This document shows positions 45,167 through 54,559 of a stretch of 64,000 nt of DNA, piece after piece. Numbering within the stretch: the stretch's first letter is position 1; each line of letters begins with the position of its first letter. The notes under the pieces were generated by a model. The model made no database searches. It worked only from the letters and a program-made list of their open reading frames with translations, and was not told the DNA's origin. Source of the DNA: VBAU01 sp036005185 (lineage in GTDB: Bacteria > Bacteroidota > Bacteroidia > Chitinophagales > Chitinophagaceae). Made by a program: the position numbers and the translations under genes. The stretch spans positions 1 to 64,000 of the forward strand of contig DASYQS010000049.1 of the NCBI GenBank assembly GCA_036005185.1, read 5' to 3'.

Positions 45167-47026
45167 TTATCTCCAAGGAATATTCTGTGTAAGATTTGGA
45201 TTCTTATCGCGTTCGCTGGGTGGTATCCTGAAAATATAATCTTGCTGATATTCCCTATCGGAGGCATTCTGAAAATAACGTGATGGTTGTGCACCCCACG
45301 TGTCAATGCGAAAAAGACCAGGGCTGCCGGGAGGACCCCATACCCTTTCAATCGCTCTCCAGCGACGAAGATCAAATGAACGCTGGCCCTCACCTATGAG
45401 CTCAACAATTCTTTCCTGCTCGATAGCATCAAAAAATGCTTGTTTGGAAGCTATTTTTGTTGCTGCCAATGGTGGTAAATTACCCCTATGACGAATTTTA
45501 TTAACCAAATCGATAGCATCGGTTTGCGGACCGCTCACCTCGTTTGTAGCCTCAGCATACATGAGATATACATCAGCCAAACGAATTACTGGCCAGGCAT
45601 AATCGCCATCACTACGACCTTGCCCAGCGTAATTGCGTACAAACTTGCGGAATACGTAACCTGAATTACATCCGTCTGTATTATAGGTAATGTATTTAAC
45701 TCCATTGATAGTTACATTCCCAGCCCATGTTTGGTAAATGAAGGGAACGAAACCGGTAGATTGAAGTGAGGCCATGCCAATGCTCATTTCATAATCCCAC
45801 TGAATGGTTGACTTCATGCGGTAATCACGGTTATCATAACTGGCAGGATTGACCGCAGAGTTAAGCGTGGTTCGTGCATTAGGATTAGTTGTTGGATTCA
45901 TTGGGATCAGCTTGGGACCAAAATCGCCGGTAGAAAGCAACTGATAGCGGTCGGCAATTTCGTAGCGCGGCGAAACCCAGCATTGCGAACCTTCGTGGGA
46001 GCGGCCGGAAAAATCACGCATCAGTTCTTCGCCTTGGCTGGTACCTGTACCGCCATGCGTAAACACCATGATCATTTCAGGATTACCATTGGCCTTTGGT
46101 GTAAATAAATAATAGTAGTTGGGAAGATTGTCGGCTTTGCCTGGAGGATCGATGGTACCGGGATCACCATTCAAATAGAGAGTTAAACTGTAATCATTGA
46201 TCACCGATTTAAAATCGGCAGCGGCAGCCGTAAAAGCTGCTGTAGCAGCAGCCGCACTGGGAGTAAAGCCTTCTAGTTCGGGCCAGCCGTTTTTATTCCA
46301 CGAGGCCCAGTAAAGTTGCAGTTTACCGCGCAATGCAAGAGCCGCAGGCTTGGATGCCCTTCCCAATTGGGAAGCTTTGACAGGCAATCTATCAAAAGCG
46401 TAAGCAAAATCTGCCATGATAGAATCCTTCACTTTGCCGATTGGAGTGCGTGCAAGCTGTGCCACTGCTGAGTTTTCATACACTACGTTTGTAAAGTAAG
46501 GAACATCACCCCACATAGAGATGAGTTTGAAATAGGCCATGCCGCGAAGCAATGCTGCCTCGCCTTTTATAGTTTCAAGTACTGGGGTTGATGCAGATGT
46601 GCCTTCAGACTGCATTTTCTCGACATTGAAAATAACATAATTGGCACGGTTCACTACCCCATACAGATATTTGTACATGTTATCAAACAAGGCGCCGTAG
46701 TTAGTGGGACCAAACATGCCACCCGTGTTAGAACTTTGATAAGCATCACCCAATCTTAGGTTACCGGCAGTAGCACTGATACCGCGAGTCCTTACAAATT
46801 CTGCTTGTCCGTCAAAATAGTAATCGCGATCCCAACACGGCCTTGCCGATGCGTACAATCCCATCAGGCCGGCAGTTGCATCAGCCTCTGTCTTCCAGAA
46901 AACATCTGGAGAAAGTTCAGTAGTAGGCGGTTGATCCAGCAGATTTTTTCTGCAAGAAGTTTGCAATATGATGAAGCAGCCCAGTATTGCTATAACAAAC
47001 GTTGAAAAGAAATTTATTTTTTTCAT
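45167..47026 (-). CDS. SusD/RagB outer-membrane lipoprotein (second pair)
   Basis: 619 residues, lipoprotein signal with lipobox (VIAILGCFIILQTSCRKNLL). SusD landmarks are WKTEADATAGLMGLYASARP, ETIKGEAALLRGMAYFKLIS, PVIRLADVYLMYAEATNEVS and the C-terminal RIVELIGEGQRSFDLRRWRA and DYIFRIPPSERDKNPNLTQN. The presence of WGDVPYFTNVVY is typical. It binds the polysaccharide or oligosaccharide handled by the neighbouring lyases. It lies 19 nt downstream of the second SusC and starts the part of the operon encoding surface lipoproteins and lyases. Confidence 0.95.
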   Translation of the reverse strand: MKKINFFSTFVIAILGCFIILQTSCRKNLLDQPPTTELSPDVFWKTEADATAGLMGLYASARPCWDRDYYFDGQAEFVRTRGISATAGNLRLGDAYQSSNTGGMFGPTNYGALFDNMYKYLYGVVNRANYVIFNVEKMQSEGTSASTPVLETIKGEAALLRGMAYFKLISMWGDVPYFTNVVYENSAVAQLARTPIGKVKDSIMADFAYAFDRLPVKASQLGRASKPAALALRGKLQLYWASWNKNGWPELEGFTPSAAAATAAFTAAAADFKSVINDYSLTLYLNGDPGTIDPPGKADNLPNYYYLFTPKANGNPEMIMVFTHGGTGTSQGEELMRDFSGRSHEGSQCWVSPRYEIADRYQLLSTGDFGPKLIPMNPTTNPNARTTLNSAVNPASYDNRDYRMKSTIQWDYEMSIGMASLQSTGFVPFIYQTWAGNVTINGVKYITYNTDGCNSGYVFRKFVRNYAGQGRSDGDYAWPVIRLADVYLMYAEATNEVSGPQTDAIDLVNKIRHRGNLPPLAATKIASKQAFFDAIEQERIVELIGEGQRSFDLRRWRAIERVWGPPGSPGLFRIDTWGAQPSRYFQNASDREYQQDYIFRIPPSERDKNPNLTQNIPWR

Positions 47027-47045
47027 AATTATGAATTATGCAGTT

Positions 47046-50000
47046 TTAGAAACCTAATTGAAATACCAGGGAATATCCCTTGTTAATTGGATACAGGTTA
47101 TTGTTGTTACCAGCCTTTTCGGGGTCAAGACCTCGAAAAGAAGAAATGGTTAACAAATTTTCTGCTGAACCAGCGATTCGCAAACTGTTGATCCCTGTTT
47201 TACCGAATAATTTTTTTGGAATAGTATAACCCACCTGTAGATTTTTAAAACGCAGATAGCTCATGTCGTCTAACCAAAAAGTAGAAGCCACGGTGTTATT
47301 TCCGCTACCGCCAAGTCTTGGCCATGCACCGTCACGGTTTTCCACCGACCATGGGTTGTACCAGTGATTCCATGTAGCTGCGTAACGGGCAGTGCTGAAG
47401 TTGACGTTATTAAATGCATTTAACCAGAAATCTTTTCTTCCGGCTGAACCCTGCAGGAAGAAAGCAATATCAATTCCTTTCCACGCTGCATATCCATTAA
47501 GACCAAAATAGGTGGTGGGTCTGTCGCGTTGAATATTCGGATACGCTTTCTGATCGTTCCCATCAATGCGGCCGTCTCCATTTAAATCCTTTCGAAGAAT
47601 GTCACCGGGTTGAGCTCCTTGCGGAGTTGCATTGTACACATCTGCCCAAGTTTGGGCAATGCCTATCGCTTGATAAGCATAAACAAAGTTCCATGGCATA
47701 TCTAGAAATATATTGGCGCCTCCGCTAGTAGCTCCTCGCGCAATAAATTCATTCCATCCTTCCAACAGGTTTTTATTATAAGAAACATTGGCGCTAACAC
47801 CGTAATTAATATTGCCAATCTTGTCGCGCCATGAAAAATTGCCTTCAATACCGCGGTTCCTTACCTGACCAATATTTGTACGGGGAGCATTAAATGCCCC
47901 GCTGAGAAGGATAGATAGATCAGATGGGCGAACAAGGCCTGTGGTTACACGATCATAAAAATCAATTTCTGCTGTTAAGCGGCTACGCAGAAAACCCAAT
48001 TCAAGGCCAATATCTAATACATTAGTTGCTTCCCAGGAAAGCACTTTATTGATCAATTTTGTATTTACAAAACCACGGGTAACAGAATTTGCTATGATAT
48101 AATTGTTGGCTGCCAGTGTTGCACGTTGCTCATAACGTCCAATACCACTGTTATTACCTAAGCTGCCATAAGAAACTCTTAGCTTACCAGTCGTTAAGAA
48201 TTTATCAAGAAATGGACGAAGGAAATTTTCTTCCGTAAATCTCCATCCAACTGCTACAGAAGGAAAGAAACCGTACTGTTGTCCGGGAACAAACTTGGAG
48301 GAGCCGTCAACACGAAAGTTACCTTCAAGCAGGTATTTGTTGAAGGCTGTGTAATTAACACGTCCGATATAAGATTTAAGCCCTTCAGTACTTGAATTGC
48401 CGCCGGTGCCTTGTATATCTGTCAGAGCTGCATCAATTTCATGCAGCGTTGGGAAAAGCCGGTCGTTTCTTGAGCTTCCTTGAAAACGATCATACCAATA
48501 TTCCTCACTATACAGGAACAACGCAGATATATCATGGTTTTTCTTGAAAATAGTATGATAATTGAGCCGTGCATTCATCAAGGTTTTATAACCCGTATTT
48601 GTATTATTGACGATAGGTGCATTGGGACCTACATATACCCGGCTGCCAAAAGATTTGGTCTGAAAGTTATATGCCTGAGCTGGCATATTCGCATTCCAAC
48701 TAAATTGATTGTAATAGTTGAGCCCATAATCGAGCGTAGCAGTCAATCCTTTAATCGGAGTCCAGTCCCAATACATGCTGGCATTTGCTTCTTGACGTGT
48801 TTGCCTCGTGAGTGTGTTTACATACACCATGTAGGGATTGTATGCTTGAGGGTCTTCTCCATATGCCATCACCCCACCAAAATATCCTGTCTCGGGATCA
48901 TAAGGAGTGATACCCGCAATAGCATACTGCATATCAAATCCGGCAGTATTGGTAGGTGCAGGATCGGTAAAACCTTCTTCCAAAGCGTAAATAAATTTTG
49001 ACCAATTGCCATTGAATTTGACTCCTGTATTCATATTATTCCGGACCTTGTAATCAAAATTGAAGCGGGCATTGTATTGGTTGTAGTTATTATTTATTTG
49101 CAGACCTTGTTCATCCTTCATTCCGGCAGAAATAAAGAAATTGGATTTATCATTGCCGCCTGTAGCAGAAAGATTGTAATTCTGAAAAGCGCCATTGCGC
49201 ATAATAATGTCCCACCAGTCTGTATTGGGGTAACGCAAAGGATCGATCATGCCAAGTGCCATCCACTGATCGATGGTACCTTTTTTGAACAGCAAGTTCG
49301 CTGGAAGCGTATTTGTAGCGGAACGTCTTTGCTCCAACGTCAATGCACGCGGATAATCTGCCATGAATTGAAAACCTTTCGTTGGAACTTCAATGGCCAT
49401 GTTGCTGGTAAAATTGATAGAAGTCTTTCTCATCCCCTTTCCTGATTTTGTCGTGATAAGGATGACTCCGTTTGCAGCTCGCGATCCGTACACCGATGCC
49501 GACGTCGCATCTTTTAATACAGATATTGTTTCAATATCATTAACATTAATCCTGTTAATATCCACATCAGGCATGCCATCTACTACCACCAGCGGATTAC
49601 TGTTATTGGATGTACCCAATCCTCTGATGAGTAAGACCGCACCATTCCGTCCCGCCATACCCGTATTCTGAGTAACGGCTAAACCTGGAACAAGGCCGCT
49701 CAATCCTGAAGAAATATTTGGAAGAGGTCGGCCCGTTATTTTTTCATCAACATTCACAGTAGCAACAGAGCCTACGAGGTTGACTTTCTTTTGCCTTCCA
49801 TAAGCTACTACTACAACATCATTCAATGCAGTGATCTTTTGTTTGAGTGAGATGTTGTGCTCTGACTGATCACCTACAACAAGTGAAGCTGTTTCAGTAT
49901 TTGTGGCGGAAAAAACAAGCACAGCCCCAATCGCTGCATTAATGGTATAACGGCCTTTTTCATTTGTAACCGTTGCGGTTTTAGTGTTCTGAACCGTTAC

Positions 50001-50156
50001 GGTAATATCCGGTAAAGGATTACCGGATTCGTCTGTCACGATTCCTGAAATCGTTTTCATTTGCGCTGCAGAAAATAAAGGCGAAAGGAAAAATAAAAAC
50101 AGAAGTGTGACTACGGATAATAAATAATTTATCCGCAAACAGTGGAGTTTTGGCAT
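47046..50156 (-). CDS. SusC/RagA TonB-linked outer-membrane transporter (second pair)
   Basis: 1036 residues. The signal region (LLSVVTLLFLFFLSPLFSAA) is followed by a carboxypeptidase-like domain (ISGIVTDESGNPLPDITVTV), then the plug with ITALNDVVVVAYGRQKKVNL, GLAVTQNTGMAGRNGAVLLI and ETISVLKDATSASVYGSRAA. The barrel ends in YPINKGYSLVFQLGF. It imports oligosaccharides released at the surface. It is the first gene of the minus-strand uronate operon. A perfect LacI-type palindrome lies 88-101 nt upstream of its start, and a LytTR/histidine-kinase pair is encoded just upstream on the same strand. Confidence 0.96.
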   Translation of the reverse strand: MPKLHCLRINYLLSVVTLLFLFFLSPLFSAAQMKTISGIVTDESGNPLPDITVTVQNTKTATVTNEKGRYTINAAIGAVLVFSATNTETASLVVGDQSEHNISLKQKITALNDVVVVAYGRQKKVNLVGSVATVNVDEKITGRPLPNISSGLSGLVPGLAVTQNTGMAGRNGAVLLIRGLGTSNNSNPLVVVDGMPDVDINRINVNDIETISVLKDATSASVYGSRAANGVILITTKSGKGMRKTSINFTSNMAIEVPTKGFQFMADYPRALTLEQRRSATNTLPANLLFKKGTIDQWMALGMIDPLRYPNTDWWDIIMRNGAFQNYNLSATGGNDKSNFFISAGMKDEQGLQINNNYNQYNARFNFDYKVRNNMNTGVKFNGNWSKFIYALEEGFTDPAPTNTAGFDMQYAIAGITPYDPETGYFGGVMAYGEDPQAYNPYMVYVNTLTRQTRQEANASMYWDWTPIKGLTATLDYGLNYYNQFSWNANMPAQAYNFQTKSFGSRVYVGPNAPIVNNTNTGYKTLMNARLNYHTIFKKNHDISALFLYSEEYWYDRFQGSSRNDRLFPTLHEIDAALTDIQGTGGNSSTEGLKSYIGRVNYTAFNKYLLEGNFRVDGSSKFVPGQQYGFFPSVAVGWRFTEENFLRPFLDKFLTTGKLRVSYGSLGNNSGIGRYEQRATLAANNYIIANSVTRGFVNTKLINKVLSWEATNVLDIGLELGFLRSRLTAEIDFYDRVTTGLVRPSDLSILLSGAFNAPRTNIGQVRNRGIEGNFSWRDKIGNINYGVSANVSYNKNLLEGWNEFIARGATSGGANIFLDMPWNFVYAYQAIGIAQTWADVYNATPQGAQPGDILRKDLNGDGRIDGNDQKAYPNIQRDRPTTYFGLNGYAAWKGIDIAFFLQGSAGRKDFWLNAFNNVNFSTARYAATWNHWYNPWSVENRDGAWPRLGGSGNNTVASTFWLDDMSYLRFKNLQVGYTIPKKLFGKTGINSLRIAGSAENLLTISSFRGLDPEKAGNNNNLYPINKGYSLVFQLGF

Positions 50157-50243
50157 GAGCAGTCGTTTTTCTGAGTTAAGAAATTAGTCATTCAAGTTGA
50201 TGAAAAATTCTGGAATCGTTTTCAGTTTCGGCAAAAATTTTCA

Positions 50244-50257
50244 CGAAAACGTTTTCG
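50244..50257. promoter_or_regulatory. perfect LacI-type operator upstream of second SusC
   Basis: CGAAAACGTTTTCG, an exact 14-bp palindrome, in the 317-base gap between the response regulator and SusC. Variants occur at 32632 and 33736. The remainder of this gap has no gene and no promoter match I can defend. Confidence 0.75.
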
Positions 50258-50473
50258 AATTAATTTCTTTAAAGCAGAATTATTTGAGTTGACCGTCTGA
50301 TTTAATCGGCCTTTATTTTCTATTATAAGCGGAAGACTTTAGAACTATCGAGTTTGCCTTTAAAAAAGTTGTGAAGAAAAATTCTAAACCTGCAATTTGT
50401 TCAGCAAATGCATTACAGTAAATTCATATTCGCAGAATGCAGCGTTAGTATAAGAAGCAGGTATTGCGATAAC

Positions 50474-51193
50474 TTATCTTTTCAGCATTTTATCTCTGAG
50501 TATTCCCTTTATTACCTCATCCTGATAATTCTGGCTGATGGGGATTTCTGCATTGCCAATATGGATCATGTTTCCTTCAATAGAGCTGATCTTATGCATA
50601 TTTACGATAAACGATTTATGAACTTTGATAAAGGAGTCAGCAGGAAGATCTTCTATAATGCCCTTGATAGTCAGGTAAACGAACATTTTATGATTGATTG
50701 TATGAAGAATGACATAATTAAGTGCTGCTTCTACATATAAGAGATCGTCATATAAAACTTTTTCAATGCGGCCATTACATTTTACAAAGAAATAATTTTC
50801 ATCTACCCTTACATTTTTTCCAGCTTGCGTTTTAAGCTGGTGATATTCTTTCGCCTTGTTACACGCTTTTAGAAAGCGGCTAAATGAAAAAGGCTTTACC
50901 AGGTAATCCAACACATCGAGCACGAACCCGTCCAAAGCATGTTCAGCATACGCCGTCGTCATAATCACCATGGGCAGTGAGGTACTTGTTCTGAGAAATT
51001 CGATTCCCGTAAGTTTTGGCATGTTTATATCCAAAAATATAAGATCAACCGAGTCGCGATCCAAAATAACCTGGGCTTTTAGAGGATGGTCAGCCTCTCC
51101 TACAATTTCTAAAAACGAAATATCCTCGATGTATTCTTTCAGAAGTTTCCTTGCAACAGGCTCATCATCTATTATTATGCATTTTAATCTCAT
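50474..51193 (-). CDS. LytTR-type response regulator
   Basis: 239 residues. The receiver domain (about 1-120) has the acidic pair DDEPVARKLLKEYIED and the phosphorylatable aspartate in SVDLIFLDINMPKLTGIEFL, followed by MTTAYAEHALDGF and YLVKPFSFSRFLKAC. The C-terminal LytTR DNA-binding domain (about 135-239) includes VLYDDLLYVEAALNYVILHT, FIKVHKSFIVNMHKISSIEG and EIPISQNYQDEVIKGI. It partners with the histidine kinase whose gene overlaps its start by 4 nt. It may control the adjacent SusC operon, though many Bacteroidota LytTR pairs act elsewhere. Confidence 0.95.
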   Translation of the reverse strand: MRLKCIIIDDEPVARKLLKEYIEDISFLEIVGEADHPLKAQVILDRDSVDLIFLDINMPKLTGIEFLRTSTSLPMVIMTTAYAEHALDGFVLDVLDYLVKPFSFSRFLKACNKAKEYHQLKTQAGKNVRVDENYFFVKCNGRIEKVLYDDLLYVEAALNYVILHTINHKMFVYLTIKGIIEDLPADSFIKVHKSFIVNMHKISSIEGNMIHIGNAEIPISQNYQDEVIKGILRDKMLKR

Positions 51194-52206
51194 ACATCCA
51201 GATTTAACATCACTTCATAAGAATGATCATTGGTTTGAATCGATAATTCGTGTTTGCCTGGGTATAACAGTTCCAGTCGCCTTTTCACATTTGCAATCCC
51301 GATCCCTTTATGATCAATCAGTTCTCGGCCATTGATGTTTTCTTTCGTGTTAAAAGTCTTAAAAACAAGTTGATCATTATTTCTTGCTAACGAAATCTTC
51401 ACCTCATTCAATTTGTCCTCATAGTTACTTACATATTTAAAGCTGTTTTCAATAAAAGCAATGAATATCAAAGGTGCAATCGTAATGCCTTTCACATCGT
51501 TAGAAACATTTAGCTGCACGGATAAATTTTGCGGTTTACGTATTTGCTGAAGGGTAACATAATTCCGGATGTAATTGATCTCTTTTTCAATGTTGATCAA
51601 GCCGGCATTGCATTCATATAGCTGGTAACGCAGCATTTCGGAAAAAGTAAGCAGCATTTCACGGGCGGTAGAATTGCTTTTATTGATGTTCCCATATATG
51701 GAATTGATCGAATTAAACAGAAAATGCGGATTGAATTGAGCTTTCAGAAAATCCAATTCATTTTGTATTTTTTCCTTTTCTACCCGGTCAATGTATTTCT
51801 GGAAACGTATGCGATCAATAATTAATTTACCCGCCACGAGAGCGATGACCCAAATAAAAATATTGATGAGTGAATTAAAAAATAATTCAGAGGGACCAGG
51901 CGGCGGTTTACCGGGTGCAAAATAATGCAGGCTGAGGTAGGTAGCCAACGGTACTCTTAATATAGCGGCAACTAGAATTCCTGCAAGGAATAACAGAGCA
52001 AAGCCTGCATATTTTTTTTTATAAAGAAAGTGGGGGATGTTATAATAAACATTGAAATAATAATTACCCGCAATGAATAAGAGATAGCAAAATTGAATGG
52101 TCATTGTTCTTGAAAAAGAAAATGCTCTTTTTTGAAATACAATGATCCATAAAAAGTAGAGCCCTATCCACAACAGTATATTGTACCAAGTTCTTTTTTG
52201 AGTCAT
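51190..52206 (-). CDS. LytS-like sensor histidine kinase
   Basis: 338 residues. Four hydrophobic helices at the N-terminus (LLWIGLYFLWIIVFQ; FCYLLFIAGNYYF; YAGFALLFLAGILVAAIL; LINIFIWVIALVAGKLI) are followed by a coiled linker. The His_kinase domain has the phosphoacceptor histidine in LKAQFNPHFLFNSINSIYGN, and a HATPase part includes PLIFIAFIENSFKYVSNY and GIGIANVKRRLELLYPGKHE. It has no large extracellular sensor loop. Its stop overlaps the response regulator start by 4 nt, so the pair is co-translated. Confidence 0.95.
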   Translation of the reverse strand: MTQKRTWYNILLWIGLYFLWIIVFQKRAFSFSRTMTIQFCYLLFIAGNYYFNVYYNIPHFLYKKKYAGFALLFLAGILVAAILRVPLATYLSLHYFAPGKPPPGPSELFFNSLINIFIWVIALVAGKLIIDRIRFQKYIDRVEKEKIQNELDFLKAQFNPHFLFNSINSIYGNINKSNSTAREMLLTFSEMLRYQLYECNAGLINIEKEINYIRNYVTLQQIRKPQNLSVQLNVSNDVKGITIAPLIFIAFIENSFKYVSNYEDKLNEVKISLARNNDQLVFKTFNTKENINGRELIDHKGIGIANVKRRLELLYPGKHELSIQTNDHSYEVMLNLDV

Positions 52207-52400
52207 ACGGGAGAATTACCAACTCAAAAGTATTGCAGTATTTCTTTCCCGGCCGCACCTTTTACACCATTAATAAAAAAAACTTGATGAACCAAAATCA
52301 TGGTTTAATCAAGAAGATTTACTAGATAATGTAAAAGATTTATTCCATGTGCCTCTATTATCTTTTTTTGTGTGCAAATCATTAACAAAAAACGAAAATT

Positions 52401-53414
52401 ATGAAAAACGACAATTTTATTTCCCTTGATGAAAACGATGATGGTATTGACAGGGCAGGCTTTCTAAAATGTATGGCGTGGGCAGGAACCGGTCTTTTTT
52501 GCATGATGAGCGGCGGGGTGCTAAAATCATACGGAATGAGTCAGTTAATGGACAAAGCAACGGGGAGAATCAAAAAGAACATTGATATTGCAAAGGGAGA
52601 TTTCAGCTTTGTACAGATCAGTGATAGCCATATCGGGTTTAATAAACCAGCAAACCCTGATGTGCTCGGTACCCTGCAAGCAGCTATTTCAAAAATAAAT
52701 GCAATGCCTTCCACGCCGTCTTTTATTTTACATACAGGTGATCTTTCCCACCTAGCCCAGGCCGAAGAGTTTGATACCCTTGACCAAGCGATGAAATCTG
52801 CAAAAACAGGAAAAATATTTTATGTACCGGGCGAACATGATGTGCTGAATGATAATGGCAAGCAATATCTTCAACGTTATGGTAAAGACACAAAAGGCAA
52901 TGGCTGGTATAGCTTTGATTTCAACGGGGCGCATTTTATAGGGCTTGTAAATGTCGTTGACACCGCAGAAGGCGGACTTGGTGTGTTAGGCAATGAACAA
53001 CTGGAGTGGTTAGAGAACGATGTTAAAGGACTCTCGTCCAGCACCCCCATCGTTGTTTTTGCACATATCCCGCTTTGGGCTGTATATCCACAATGGGGCT
53101 GGGGCACCCGGGATAGCGCACAAGCACTTTCTTACCTAAAACGTTTTGGATCAGTATCTGTATTAAACGGACATATTCACCAGACCTTGCAAAAAGTGGA
53201 AGGCAATATCACTTTTCATACCGCTACATCCACAGCTTTTCCCCAGCCACAGCCGGGCACTGCTCCTGCTGCAGGTCCAATGAAGGTTCCTGCGGAGCAG
53301 CTTCGCAATTTATTGGGCATAACAAGCGTGAATTATGTGGAACATGACCATACGCTTGCTGTTACAGACTTGCCATTGACTAACAAAGATGAAAAGCAAC
53401 CTGAACACCAGTAA
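52401..53414 (+). CDS. exported calcineurin-like metallophosphoesterase
   Basis: 337 residues. The N-terminal ~30 residues are acidic, followed by a short hydrophobic stretch (FLKCMAWAGTGLFCMMSGGV), a possible export signal without a clear twin-arginine. The metallophosphoesterase core has SFVQISDSHIGFN (Asp-x-His), FILHTGDLSHLA (Gly-Asp), FYVPGEHDVLNDN, VFAHIPLWAV and VSVLNGHIHQTLQ. The usual GNH[DE] motif reads GEHD, so the Asn metal ligand is replaced by Glu. The protein is likely periplasmic. It is followed 49 nt later by a di-haem cytochrome, a pairing that suggests a shared function I cannot name. Confidence 0.88.
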   Translation: MKNDNFISLDENDDGIDRAGFLKCMAWAGTGLFCMMSGGVLKSYGMSQLMDKATGRIKKNIDIAKGDFSFVQISDSHIGFNKPANPDVLGTLQAAISKINAMPSTPSFILHTGDLSHLAQAEEFDTLDQAMKSAKTGKIFYVPGEHDVLNDNGKQYLQRYGKDTKGNGWYSFDFNGAHFIGLVNVVDTAEGGLGVLGNEQLEWLENDVKGLSSSTPIVVFAHIPLWAVYPQWGWGTRDSAQALSYLKRFGSVSVLNGHIHQTLQKVEGNITFHTATSTAFPQPQPGTAPAAGPMKVPAEQLRNLLGITSVNYVEHDHTLAVTDLPLTNKDEKQPEHQ

Positions 53415-53463
53415 AATCTTAGTGCGAACATCGCCTTTTTTCTAATCACGCTATAGAAATTCA

Positions 53464-53877
53464 TTGCCGATGCAATTCAAAAAAAAATATGTCGCGATAT
53501 CGCTGTTGGCAAGTACAATCGCCGTTGCGGTAGCAGCTTTGCCTCCTTCAGTTCAAGAATTCAAAAATCTGAAGGTATTGCCAAAAAATATCAGTTCAAA
53601 AGATCTATCAAGGATCATGATCGATGATTTTGAAGATGGCTTGGGTGTCTCCTGCGGCTTTTGTCATGCAGAAGAAAAAGATTCGCACAGGTTGGATTAC
53701 GCTAGCGACGCAAAGCCTGAAAAAAAAATCGCCCGGCTTATGATGCAAATGACCATGGGTATTAACAAAAAATATTTCAACCTAAAGCATCCTTTGATTG
53801 GCGACTCAACATTGGTGATTGGTTGTAGCACTTGTCACAAAGGGCAACCTCACCCCGGCGATTTGGAAGAACAGTAG
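53464..53877 (+). CDS. exported di-haem cytochrome c, reaction-centre cytochrome type
   Basis: 137 residues, signal peptide (YVAISLLASTIAVAVAALPP) and two CxxCH haem motifs: CGFCHAEEKDSHRLDYAS and IGCSTCHKGQPHPGDLEE. The segment KNLKVLPKNISSKDLSRIMI and the spacing of the two haem motifs fit the small Bacteroidota relatives of the photosynthetic reaction-centre cytochrome subunit family, which have no link to photosynthesis here. Probably a periplasmic electron carrier. It follows the metallophosphoesterase by 49 nt and is likely co-transcribed. Confidence 0.88.
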   Translation: MPMQFKKKYVAISLLASTIAVAVAALPPSVQEFKNLKVLPKNISSKDLSRIMIDDFEDGLGVSCGFCHAEEKDSHRLDYASDAKPEKKIARLMMQMTMGINKKYFNLKHPLIGDSTLVIGCSTCHKGQPHPGDLEEQ

Positions 53878-53992
53878 AAGGAACGTTGAGTGATAATTCG
53901 AAAAGAAGAAAAAATTGCTTTCTTATTGATTTAGCAATAACAAAAATGAGATGGCTGATTGCAACGAGGTGATCATGAATAACTCCGAATAA

Positions 53993-54556
53993 CTAACTCT
54001 GTTCTGTTTTATTTTTTTCAATGGTCTCTATCAACGAGGCCATGAGTTTTTTTACCAGTATTAATGTATCTGCGTCAATGATCTTGTCGTTTTTAACTTT
54101 TGTGTTCACATGTGGAATTAAAAGTTGAGAGCTATCGGAAATATCTGCTTCAATAATTTTTAAAGTGCTCAGTAACGAGTAATGTCCCTTCTCTCCCGCT
54201 GTGGAAGCCGTGATTAATGCAACCGGCTTATGTGAAAACTCCATCGACGAAACTGTCCAATCGATCGCGTTTTTTAATGTTCCCGGCACGCCCATCGCAT
54301 ATTCAGGTGTACAGATCAAAATTCCATCTGCTTGTTTTAGTTGCAAGCGAAAATTCGAAACGCTTTGAATAGGGTTATGGTCGTTATCAAGATCTGGGTT
54401 GAAGTGCGGAATATCCGATAGTCCTTCAAATATTTTGATGTCGAGCTCCTCTGAGAATAGTTCAATGATGGCGTTTATCAAATTCAAGTTTGTTGAACGT
54501 TGCCTTGTACTTCCGGATATTGCGAGTATTTTTTTTCGATGTATGATGGCCTTCAT
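53993..54556 (-). CDS. NADPH-dependent FMN reductase family protein
   Basis: 187 residues, flavodoxin-like fold. The FMN phosphate-binding loop is ILAISGSTRQRSTNLNLINA near the N-terminus. The second FMN segment is ICTPEYAMGVPGTLKNAIDW, with VALITASTAGEKGHYSLLS on the next strand. Family members reduce flavin, quinones or chromate with NAD(P)H. Cytoplasmic. It lies 3 nt downstream of a GNAT acetyltransferase, so the two are in one unit. Confidence 0.9.
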   Translation of the reverse strand: MKAIIHRKKILAISGSTRQRSTNLNLINAIIELFSEELDIKIFEGLSDIPHFNPDLDNDHNPIQSVSNFRLQLKQADGILICTPEYAMGVPGTLKNAIDWTVSSMEFSHKPVALITASTAGEKGHYSLLSTLKIIEADISDSSQLLIPHVNTKVKNDKIIDADTLILVKKLMASLIETIEKNKTEQS

Positions 54557-54559
54557 AAA

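Noticed and set aside
48480..49001. 173-codon plus-strand frame within the second SusC gene
   Set aside because: Antisense to a clear SusC barrel; composition has no protein-family features.
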